Assembly: GCA_017521065.1 (NCBI GenBank)
Contig: JAFXEA010000003.1
Coordinates: forward strand, 1 to 11,363
Direction of reading: 5' to 3'
Length of the DNA: 11,363 nt
Origin: Kiritimatiellia bacterium
GTDB lineage: Bacteria; Verrucomicrobiota; Kiritimatiellia; RFP12; UBA1067
Part shown: piece after piece, positions 1 to 6,615 of the stretch
Layout: each line of letters starts with the position of its first letter
Position numbering within the stretch: position 1 is the first letter of the stretch
The notes under the pieces: model-generated
Database searches by the model: none
The model's input: the letters and a program-made list of their open reading frames with translations, nothing else
Told to the model about the DNA's origin: nothing
Position numbers and translations under genes: made by a program

Positions 1-817
1 CAGATATCGGCGTGACAAGAATCTGAAGCGCCTCCCTTTCATTCCGCGCAAGACGCAAGGAAAGGTCCTTCGGTCCCTTTACCGAAAACGTGTCCTTTGG
101 CCGGATTCCCTCCATCGAGGAAGCCTTGCCCACAAGGAAACCGTCCGGTCGCACCCCGGCGGCAACGTTCTCCGCCGCAAGCTCATCGACGAACCTCTTG
201 CGCCGCGCCGCACAGCGCCTATCGTAATCCATCCTGCCCACCTTGATCGCCGCCGAACTCCGTGCATCAAACTTCGGAGCAGGCGGAAGCGCCTCGCCCG
301 GCCTGAGAAGCGTAAACCGGTCAAAGAACGCACACATGCTCTTAGGTTTGTGAGTATAGATGTTGACACGCGTTATGTTTGTGGGATTCGCTTCCTTAGG
401 CCAATACTTAAGGTCGACAATCCACTGCCGATGCCCCCACGCAGGAAGCGGCAACGAACGGGCGAGACCAAGAGACGCCTTTCCTTCCGGACCGGCAATG
501 CGTAGGCTGAGCACATCTCCATCATCGCCCAGGTTGACGACGTCAAACACAAGACGGTCGTATTGGCTCCAGTCCGTCACTTTCGTCTTCAATGTGAACG
601 CAGGCCACTCGTAGTCACCCGTCTCCCATTTATCGGCAGACAATGAAAACGAATTCCTGCCGCCCGTCGCACAAAGATTGGTGACTCCGAACCTGTATGT
701 CTTCCGGTTGAGACGTGGAGCGGCTTTCCGCTCCTCCTTGCTTTCGAAATCAAACAGAGGAACCGCGCCAAACACATTCAACGCCGACAGCATCAATGCA
801 ACAGACAGGATCTTCAT
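1..817 (-). CDS. Secreted protein, N-terminal part, GH123/DUF4091-like (cut by window edge)
   Basis: I translated this frame by hand: it is open for 272 codons from ATG at 815-817 to the window edge, so the gene continues to the left. An AAAGGG ribosome site (827-832) sits 9 nt before the start. The protein begins with a short signal peptide (MKILSVALMLSALNVFGA), followed by a stretch starting PLFDFES that reads like a beta-sandwich carbohydrate-binding domain (about residues 20-175; note RVNIYTHKP and FFDRFTLL). Near the cut end is LARNEREALQILVTP, which resembles the aRnE-E-fQ signature near the start of GH123/DUF4091-type glycosidases. It starts 18 nt after the beta-helix gene ends, so the two are probably co-transcribed. 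The secreted nature and real coding frame are firm. The glycosidase assignment is an inference from one motif, because the catalytic domain lies outside the window. Confidence 0.8.
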   Translation of the reverse strand, partial: MKILSVALMLSALNVFGAVPLFDFESKEERKAAPRLNRKTYRFGVTNLCATGGRNSFSLSADKWETGDYEWPAFTLKTKVTDWSQYDRLVFDVVNLGDDGDVLSLRIAGPEGKASLGLARSLPLPAWGHRQWIVDLKYWPKEANPTNITRVNIYTHKPKSMCAFFDRFTLLRPGEALPPAPKFDARSSAAIKVGRMDYDRRCAARRKRFVDELAAENVAAGVRPDGFLVGKASSMEGIRPKDTFSVKGPKDLSLRLARNEREALQILVTPIS

Positions 818-835
818 TCCCACACACCCTTTCAT

Positions 836-2845
836 TTACCTGAACGACAGCACTGTGCCGATGGGATTCAGCCAGCACTGATAGCATCCGACATCTACCT
901 TCCCGTCACGAAGCCGCGGATTGCCTACGTAATCGACGTCATCCGTCATCCAGTCAAGCACAAGCCCCATGCCGCGCAACGGAGACGACCTCTTCAATGA
1001 ATACGGATGTTCGCCCTTCCCAATGAACTTGTATGCAGCTCTATCCGTTATTGAAGTACAGCCAAAATTCTCGTATCCCTCCGCAACCGAATTTTTCTCA
1101 GACGTTCCATACACACAGTTTGAAAGCACCATGTATTGGCAGGTAAGTCGGCTGATGTCTTTCCTGTCTTCATTACGGGTACTGTGGAAGACGGAATTGA
1201 CGAATGATATGGTCTTTGCTTCGCTGCCATAGTTTCTTGCGGTCAAATATATATAATTGTCAATGAACGAACAGTTTTCCACGCGAGAGGTACATGCGCC
1301 AGCCGGCTCGAACATGGCGGAATTGACGTAACTTCCCTTGATGCTCTCCCATGTGCAGTTTGTGACAAGACAGTTGCACATCAATTTCACACCGCCGATC
1401 ATGTATATATTGCTTGTGACATATCCATTGGGATAAGTGACATTGCCGATTGCCCGTGCCATCTCCACATTCCTGACATCATGTATAACACACGAATCAA
1501 TGACATCAGCATGCATGCTGGTATCCGCAATCTCACATCCTTTGAGAACGTAAGATTCCCATGTCGCAGAACATGAGTTGTCTCGGAATACACAGTTGGT
1601 TGCATAACCATATCTCATGCCGCCGCCAGCGCCACCATAGTTGCCGTTACCATAATCTGTGGCGACATTGTGCGCAATGGCACAATCTGTCAGGACGGAA
1701 GTTCTTGCACCGCCACCAGATTTCGCTTTGTTGTACATTATATCCGTATCTATCGCCGTGCAATGGCTGACACCGCCACCTGAAACGCTGACATTGCTCG
1801 AAACGTTGCAGCCTTCAACATATGAAGATTTATATATACCTCCACCCAACGCATCCGATGCATGCCTCGTCGCATTTGAGATGACCGTGCAGTTCACCAC
1901 GGTGCCGCCCCTGATCGCGCCGCCAAGACGGTACGCGGAGTTTCCGTAGAATGTGCAGTTGCTCAGAATGGAATCGTACGCCGCACCACCGCCGGGATTT
2001 CCCCAGTTGTTGCCGTTGATGTTCTCCTGTCTGTTGTGCTCAAACGTGCAGTTCACCGCCAGACATCCGCTTACACCGCCAGTCCTGCCTCCACGGTTGT
2101 GGGCAAAGTACGAATCGTACACATGACAACTCTCCGCCACCGAACCGGTCCACGCCTCCTTCGCATCCCCAACAGAATGATTGTTGGTAAAAACGCAGTT
2201 GTAAAGCGTAGTGCCATATGCGGCGGTGGCATAATGGGATTCATTATTATCGCGGAACACGGAATCGTACACCGTTCCAGTCCGGGCGGGCCCGGCGACC
2301 GCACCGCCACCTGCATGGGCTCTGTTACCCGCAAACACGCAATTCGAAACAACCGCACTTCCGCTGCCTAAAAACACACCGCCGCCACGCTGGTAGGCCC
2401 ATGTACCGATATGGTCTGTCGAGGCATATCCACCCATGACTGTGACATCATGCAATTCACTCTTGTTAGCGTTAAGGCAGATGAGACGATACGTACTATC
2501 CTTCGCCGTTATGACAACGTCAGCCGGATCGCCAGTCGCACCGATGAACTTCACACCTGTCGTTCTCGAACAAATGAGCGCGGCACCATATCCGGTACCG
2601 CTTGCATTGTACAACGGCGCATTAGTGAGCGGAGAAAGATCATATACACCCTTTGAAAGGAATATCTTCTGGTTGGAAATGGTATTCATGATCGCATTTG
2701 TAAGAGCCGCAACATCGCCAATCCACGTACCGGAAGCCTCATCGTACGTAGAAGGTATTGTCACATCTGCACCATACACCATTGCACAAAGCGGAACGGA
2801 AAATGCCAAAGCGATCTTCCTGATAAACGCACTGTCTTTTGCCAT
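836..2845 (-). CDS. Secreted right-handed beta-helix protein (Pmp-like repeats)
   Basis: A 669-residue secreted protein of the parallel beta-helix (pectate-lyase-like) fold. Residues 1-25 form a signal peptide ending near AMVYG-AD. Residues about 95-580 are built of imperfect turns with the pattern NC-(V/T)-F-x-x-N followed by GGG or GGA: SNCVFAGNRAHAGGGAV (167-183), VNCTFEHNR (264-272), SNCTFYGNSAYRLGGAI (295-311), TNCVFRDNS (416-424). This recalls the GGA(I/L)/FxxN repeats of chlamydial polymorphic membrane proteins. The C-terminal region (about 617-655) has SPLRGMGL, VDYVGNPRLRDG and VDVGCYQ, resembling the choice-of-anchor Q ending of many exported beta-helix proteins. The start has a good AAGGAG site (2854-2859) 8 nt upstream. 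No autotransporter barrel or sorting signal follows. It may bind or cleave polysaccharide, or act as a surface adhesin; no catalytic residues could be assigned. Confidence 0.88.
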   Translation of the reverse strand: MAKDSAFIRKIALAFSVPLCAMVYGADVTIPSTYDEASGTWIGDVAALTNAIMNTISNQKIFLSKGVYDLSPLTNAPLYNASGTGYGAALICSRTTGVKFIGATGDPADVVITAKDSTYRLICLNANKSELHDVTVMGGYASTDHIGTWAYQRGGGVFLGSGSAVVSNCVFAGNRAHAGGGAVAGPARTGTVYDSVFRDNNESHYATAAYGTTLYNCVFTNNHSVGDAKEAWTGSVAESCHVYDSYFAHNRGGRTGGVSGCLAVNCTFEHNRQENINGNNWGNPGGGAAYDSILSNCTFYGNSAYRLGGAIRGGTVVNCTVISNATRHASDALGGGIYKSSYVEGCNVSSNVSVSGGGVSHCTAIDTDIMYNKAKSGGGARTSVLTDCAIAHNVATDYGNGNYGGAGGGMRYGYATNCVFRDNSCSATWESYVLKGCEIADTSMHADVIDSCVIHDVRNVEMARAIGNVTYPNGYVTSNIYMIGGVKLMCNCLVTNCTWESIKGSYVNSAMFEPAGACTSRVENCSFIDNYIYLTARNYGSEAKTISFVNSVFHSTRNEDRKDISRLTCQYMVLSNCVYGTSEKNSVAEGYENFGCTSITDRAAYKFIGKGEHPYSLKRSSPLRGMGLVLDWMTDDVDYVGNPRLRDGKVDVGCYQCWLNPIGTVLSFR

Positions 2846-2890
2846 GCTCCAAACTCCTTCTGTTTCTTACTTTGAAACGCAACGCAGGAG

Positions 2891-2921
2891 AATATAACAT
2901 GAACTATTTTTTTTTTGTCAA
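2891..2921 (-). promoter_or_regulatory. Predicted sigma-70 promoter with A-tract spacer
   Basis: On the minus strand a perfect -35 box TTGACA (2916-2921) is followed by a 19-nt spacer and the -10 box TATATT (2891-2896), preceded by TGT, giving an extended -10. The spacer starts with nine A residues, which together with the last A of the -35 box make a run of ten. It lies about 45 nt upstream of the beta-helix start and downstream of the terminator at 2951-2980, so the beta-helix gene probably has its own transcript. The 19-nt spacing is longer than the usual 17. Confidence 0.65.
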
Positions 2922-2950
2922 GGTATTTTAACGATTTTTCACAATTATCA

Positions 2951-2980
2951 AAATCGCCGCACGGAACCGTGCGGCGATTT
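2951..2980 (-). terminator. Perfect 14-bp hairpin, likely intrinsic terminator
   Basis: The sequence from AAATCGCCGCACGG to its exact complement CCGTGCGGCGATTT forms a 14-bp stem with only two bases between the arms. It begins 22 nt after the stop codon of the isomerase-like lipoprotein gene. On the minus strand the arm ends in GATTTTGATAATT, a short interrupted U tract, which suits an intrinsic terminator. The A-rich left arm could let it act in both directions, but no plus-strand gene needs it. Confidence 0.8.
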
Positions 2981-3002
2981 AACTGTTTATGTTAAAGTAG
3001 AT

Positions 3003-3869
3003 TTATTTCGTTGCGGTCTTGAGCCAATGCTTGAGAACCGCAACCTGACGAATGGAATCTGTATAGGCATCGCCTACGGTATTCTCAAGCGTATACCAGC
3101 CTTTGTACCCTGAAGCCGCCATCGTCTTTACGATCTTCTCGTTCGGCACTGCGCCAAGGCCAAGCGTCGCATACTTACGGTTGTTCTCAGGCGTCTGATC
3201 CTTGAGATGCACGTGCGCAACGCGATCCTTGGCATAAGCCATCATCTCAAGAATGTCTTCGCCGCGTCCAGCGTAGTAGAGGTTGCCGGAGTCAAGCGCG
3301 AACTTAAGCTCAGGAATCTCATCGAGAAAACGCTTGAGGTACTTCATGTGGGAACCAGGGTTCTGAGGGCCGCCGAAATCCTCCACCGTAATCGTGATTC
3401 CGCGCTTCTTTGCCTCAGCAACAAACATCATCATGGAGCTGAGATCCTTTGCAAATTCAGCCTCTTCATCTCCGCCCTTTGTGAAATGCGATGGCACCAC
3501 CATCACACGCGGCACTCCATACTTCACGGCCTGATCGAGACAGCGCTTGCAGTCCGCAGCGCCATTGTCTTCGCCGAGCATTTTCGGGAAGAAATAGAAG
3601 TTGATCGGCTTTAGCTTCGTTGCGGCGAGTATGGGCAGGTCCTTGTCATCCGGCCCAATATCAAATCCGCGCACTCCAAGATCATAAAGCTTGTCCGCAG
3701 CCTCAGCAAGCGTTATCCCCTGCTGCTTGGCAGTGTTCCGGATGAAATGGGCGAACACGGAGATGTTGGGCTGCTCTGCTGATGAACACTGGCAGTCGCA
3801 GCACATGGAGCAGCAACCGGCGAGCATTACGGCCAATGCAATGGACGAAATAAGTTTTGCGAGTTTCAT
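3003..3869 (-). CDS. Lipoprotein of the sugar phosphate isomerase/epimerase (TIM-barrel) family
   Basis: A 288-residue protein with a lipoprotein signal peptide: the lipobox is LAGC with the lipidated cysteine at 19. Residues 35-285 read as the xylose-isomerase-like TIM barrel (AP endonuclease 2 family). Visible candidate metal ligands are E163 (VEDFG), D193 (ALDSGNLY), H219/H221 (HVHLKD) and E262 (YTLEN), the Glu-Asp-His-Glu order of epimerases such as D-psicose 3-epimerase. Its reaction is probably isomerisation or epimerisation of a free sugar, or a step on an oxidised sugar; the substrate cannot be read from sequence. Unusually, the lipidated cysteine is followed by a cysteine cluster: C19, C20, C23, C24, C26 and C28. 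The start has a purine-rich AAAGGAAAGAC leader preceded by a run of ten A. I saw no convincing promoter upstream. The stop is followed by a terminator, so it ends its own transcript. Confidence 0.88.
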   Translation of the reverse strand: MKLAKLISSIALAVMLAGCCSMCCDCQCSSAEQPNISVFAHFIRNTAKQQGITLAEAADKLYDLGVRGFDIGPDDKDLPILAATKLKPINFYFFPKMLGEDNGAADCKRCLDQAVKYGVPRVMVVPSHFTKGGDEEAEFAKDLSSMMMFVAEAKKRGITITVEDFGGPQNPGSHMKYLKRFLDEIPELKFALDSGNLYYAGRGEDILEMMAYAKDRVAHVHLKDQTPENNRKYATLGLGAVPNEKIVKTMAASGYKGWYTLENTVGDAYTDSIRQVAVLKHWLKTATK

Positions 3870-4018
3870 GTCTTTCCTTTTTTTTTTCTGTTATCGACTA
3901 CATGGATCGGGTCCATGGAAACCATGCACCCTTTCCTTTTCAATTGCCGCATATCTTACCATTTACCGCGATTCATTCAAAGCAGAAAATCAAGGATAAA
4001 TTTGGGAATTGAAAAGCA
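3870..4018. other. Intergenic stretch, no gene seen
   Basis: This leader region of the isomerase-like lipoprotein gene has no convincing open frame. It contains the A10 tract next to the ribosome site (3878-3887 on the plus strand as T10) and a small inverted repeat, CATGGA (3901-3906) and TCCATG (3912-3917), with a 5-nt gap. Candidate promoter boxes such as TTGAAT/TAAGAT on the minus strand match consensus only weakly, so none is called. Confidence 0.5.
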
Positions 4019-4144
4019 TTAAGTGCCTACACCCCAAATATTAGACTCTCCCTCCAAATCACCCACGTTCACACCGTTTGACATGTCATAGTTTATAGAG
4101 ACAGTTGCAAAACCTTCTATATTCAGAGGATCGCTTTCCCTTAA
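4019..4144 (-). pseudogene. Possible C-terminal remnant of an unidentified protein
   Basis: On the minus strand 41 codons lie between TAG (4145-4147) and TAA (4019-4021), with no start codon at the beginning. The translation is protein-like: it contains DPLNIEGFATVSINYDMSNG and ends in NIWGVGT. Alternating hydrophobic residues suggest beta strands, as at the end of an outer-membrane or surface protein. The stretch is short and could be chance. Its place next to a clear pseudogene fragment makes decay plausible. No family is assigned. Confidence 0.3.
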
Positions 4145-4207
4145 CTAGGACAATGGGCGTACACCTTTGTCTGCAGCTTAACGAACCCGGAAAAAGGAGT
4201 TTGTTGA

Positions 4208-4579
4208 GAATTCGATTGGGATTGTCCAGCTGTTGGTCAGGACCGGCGCGGGCGGACACGTGTATACAGGCTGCCAATCCGCCGCCAGACCGAGATAAAG
4301 ATCGTAGCGCAGATTCCAGATCCGAACTACACATACACACCCGACCATACGCCTAAAGGCAGACGCGTCGAGCGCCACATCTTTCCTCCGGGACCTAACA
4401 ACCCCGTTGGCGTGGTCTGGCTGGGGTTCTCAATCCCCGATTACGGAATACATGGAGCCCCGCTCCCCGAACGTATAGGGCGCGCAGAATCGCACGGTTG
4501 CTTCCGTCTCGCGAACTGGAACGCCGAAAAGCTCTATGAACTCGTCAGGGCAGGAACAAGAGTCGTCATCGAGCCGTAA
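4208..4579 (+). pseudogene. 5'-truncated L,D-transpeptidase (YkuD domain) remnant
   Basis: This frame is open from just after TGA (4205-4207) to TAA (4577-4579) but has no start codon. From about 4289 the translation matches the C-terminal half of YkuD L,D-transpeptidases, which cross-link peptidoglycan through a catalytic cysteine: IVAQIPDPNYTY, PPGPNNPVGVVWLG, YGIHGAPLPERIGR, then the active-site motif SHGCFRLANW and the ending RAGTRVVIEP. The conserved histidine (YGIHG) and cysteine (SHGC) are both present. Upstream of about 4289 the frame loses resemblance. The neighbouring frame (4182-4295) reads GIVQLLVRTGAGGHVYTGC then SAARP, which could be the preceding part after a frameshift. The N-terminal half, start and ribosome site are missing, so this is a dead fragment. 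The family call is firm; the frameshift is tentative. Confidence 0.82.
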
Positions 4580-4615
4580 AGCATTCTGGTCAATTCAGAG
4601 GAACTTCCAGCTTAC

Positions 4616-4644
4616 TATACACAGCAGACGAAGTTTGATATACT
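4616..4644 (+). promoter_or_regulatory. Predicted extended -10 promoter
   Basis: The -10 box TATACT (4639-4644) is preceded by TGA, making an extended -10. TATACA (4616-4621), a weak -35 match, is 17 nt upstream. Transcription would start near 4651, about 28 nt before the tandem hydrolase start codon. The position suits that gene and lies just past the end of the transpeptidase remnant. Confidence 0.5.
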
Positions 4645-4678
4645 TCTGACGTAAATAAAGGACCTAAAGGAACTCAAA

Positions 4679-6517
4679 ATGCACAAACCGGAAATCGCTT
4701 TCCACATTCATTCTGCCTACATTGCAGCCATTGCACTGTCCTGCGCATGCAACTGCACATTCGGCGAATCATTCGGGTCCCTTACACCATCCGCAACACC
4801 GTATGAACGTGAATTCATATGGCCCGAAGGGAAAATGCCCGACGTTCAGCCACATCAGATAGCCGCAAAGACAGAAGAAAAGTCCGCACCGAATTTCGAT
4901 GCAGACAAATACCGCAAACCTTACATCGAATGGTATGCGCCATCACCGTCGAACAGAATAGACCTCTGTGTGCTGTTTGTCTCTGGCGGCGGATTCGACA
5001 CATGCTGCGATGCCAAGCGCATGCAACCCGCGATAGACAGATTCGTGCGCATGGGAGCAACTGTGGTCAGCCTTACGTACCGTACGCCCAGACCTGAAGG
5101 CACACCTATACACCTCTCAGGATGGCAGGACGCGCAACGTGCGGTCAGGATCATCCGCTCCCAGGCCGCAAAGAGAGGCTTCGCTCCTGACAGAATCGGC
5201 GCGACCGGAATCTCAGCAGGAGCAAAACTTGTTGCCTTGCTTGCCACAAGCTCCCTCACCCCAGCCTATGCACCCGTGGACGAAACCGACAACCTTCCAT
5301 GCAATCTTCTGTTCGCAGTGTTGCAGGCTCCTGCATACATTTTGACGGATGGAACAGAGGACGAGAATTCACGGGACGGCGTTGGACAAGACATAAAGAT
5401 CGTCCCAGAACTGAAATTCGACGCGAAAACCTGTCCTATATGCATGGTACAGGGAGGGAAGGATCCCTATTCGCCGAACGTCTCCACACAGATATACCGC
5501 CAGCTTCGGCGCATGGGAATCCCAACCGAGCTCCATCTGTTCGCCGACAGGACGCACGGTTTCCATGGCAAACTCAACAAAGGGGAAGATGGCGCCGCGT
5601 ACGACCATTGGTTCGACCGTGTTGCCGAATTCGTCAGGCAGATGAACTTCGACGGCAGACTCGGAAAGGAAGTGGAACTCATGACCCGTTTCCCGGACGA
5701 CTCCGCCCGTGCTTCATACTCGAAGGAATCGGTTTGGCCAGAAGGGAAAACCCCATCGTTGCAGACGAATCAGTGCATCCCCTACCTTGAATGGCACATC
5801 CCTGCAAAACTTACCACCCGTGCGATCCAGATCATCTATTCCGGCGGCGGCTACTCAAGAAACAATCCTGATTCGTATGAAGTTGCACCCGTGCGCAGAT
5901 TCCTGAACGGGAAAGGCATGACGGTAGTCACACTCAAGTACCGTGCACCTCGCCCTCTCTGCGGACTTCCCAAACATATCACTGCCTGGCAAGATCTCCA
6001 GCGAACAGTGAGAATCATCCGTTCCCAGGCAAAATCGCGTGGACTCGATCCAGACCGGATCGGCATTATGGGATCTTCGGCAGGAGGACACCTGACGCTC
6101 ATGGGAGCGCTGTCGTCCAAACAGAAGTCATACCTGCCCATTGACGAAATGGACAACCTTCCGTGCAACGTGCAATGGGCCGTGGCGATCTATCCAGCCT
6201 ATGCGCTGACAGATGGACTGGAAAAAGTTAACGTCAACGGCGGCAATGAAGACTACTCTCGAACCTCGCCCGAATTTGCGTTCGACCTAGACAGCTGCCC
6301 CATACTCTTCATCCACGGAGACGCCGACAAATGGGCGGCGATGAATTCGGTCAAATGCTGGGAACAGCTCAGACGCATGGGCATTCAGTGCGATCTGCAC
6401 ACTCTCGCCAAGCGTGGACATTGCTTCCAAAAAAACGCATCCCCCGGCACGGGCAGCTACACATGGATGGGCCGGATATGGGAGTTCATGAACCACAAGA
6501 GGATTCAGGCACCATAA
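4679..6517 (+). CDS. Secreted tandem alpha/beta-hydrolase (two esterase domains)
   Basis: A 612-residue protein with a likely signal peptide (about 1-29, core AYIAAIALSCACN) and two homologous alpha/beta-hydrolase domains of the BD-FAE/acetyl-xylan-esterase-like type. Domain 1 (about 42-325) has oxyanion loop SGGGFD (102-107), nucleophile S179 in GISAG, D262 in GGKDP and H293 in THGFH. Domain 2 (about 345-608) has SGGGYS (388-393), S467 in GSSAG, D550 in GDADK and H581 in GHCF. Each opens with a copy of the same segment (FIWPEGKMP; SVWPEGKTP), and VRIIRSQA, PDRIG, DNLPCN and QLRRMGI occur in both. This shows internal duplication. The likely job is removing acetyl or other acyl groups from polysaccharide outside the cytoplasm. 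An AAAGGA site (4666-4671) lies 7 nt before ATG. It stands alone on its strand and converges on the rhamnosidase remnant. Substrates are not readable; a two-domain fusion is less usual than the single-domain form of about 300 residues. Confidence 0.9.
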   Translation: MHKPEIAFHIHSAYIAAIALSCACNCTFGESFGSLTPSATPYEREFIWPEGKMPDVQPHQIAAKTEEKSAPNFDADKYRKPYIEWYAPSPSNRIDLCVLFVSGGGFDTCCDAKRMQPAIDRFVRMGATVVSLTYRTPRPEGTPIHLSGWQDAQRAVRIIRSQAAKRGFAPDRIGATGISAGAKLVALLATSSLTPAYAPVDETDNLPCNLLFAVLQAPAYILTDGTEDENSRDGVGQDIKIVPELKFDAKTCPICMVQGGKDPYSPNVSTQIYRQLRRMGIPTELHLFADRTHGFHGKLNKGEDGAAYDHWFDRVAEFVRQMNFDGRLGKEVELMTRFPDDSARASYSKESVWPEGKTPSLQTNQCIPYLEWHIPAKLTTRAIQIIYSGGGYSRNNPDSYEVAPVRRFLNGKGMTVVTLKYRAPRPLCGLPKHITAWQDLQRTVRIIRSQAKSRGLDPDRIGIMGSSAGGHLTLMGALSSKQKSYLPIDEMDNLPCNVQWAVAIYPAYALTDGLEKVNVNGGNEDYSRTSPEFAFDLDSCPILFIHGDADKWAAMNSVKCWEQLRRMGIQCDLHTLAKRGHCFQKNASPGTGSYTWMGRIWEFMNHKRIQAP

Positions 6518-6570
6518 ACCATATTTTGACCATAACTACAGGAATCGGTTCCAGTCTCAGATTCCGCCTC

Positions 6571-6612
6571 TATCGACAAAAAACCGCGGTCGATATATGA
6601 AAGAATATATCG
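6571..6612. repeat. Two overlapping inverted repeats between convergent genes
   Basis: TATCGAC (6571-6577) pairs with GTCGATA (6589-6595), and CGATATAT (6591-6598) pairs with ATATATCG (6605-6612) across a 6-nt loop. The two stems share 6591-6595, so they exclude each other. They lie between the tandem hydrolase stop (6517) and the last stop of the rhamnosidase remnant (6616-6618). The position suggests a bidirectional transcript end. No proper U tract follows either stem, so I do not call it an intrinsic terminator. Confidence 0.4.
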
Positions 6613-6615
6613 AGT

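Noticed and set aside
1200..2500. DNA-level tandem repeats or a CRISPR-like array in the beta-helix gene
   Set aside because: The repetition is only at protein level (NC-F-N-GGG pattern), with irregular spacing and no conserved nucleotide repeats.
2951..2980. Hairpin as an integron attC or transposon end
   Set aside because: There is no flanking recombinase, no target duplication and no partner repeat. Its place just after a stop codon with a short U tract fits a terminator.
4105..4356. Plus-strand frame of 83 codons overlapping the transpeptidase remnant
   Set aside because: It lies out of frame with the recognisable YkuD motifs, shows none of its own, and its ATG lacks a convincing ribosome site.
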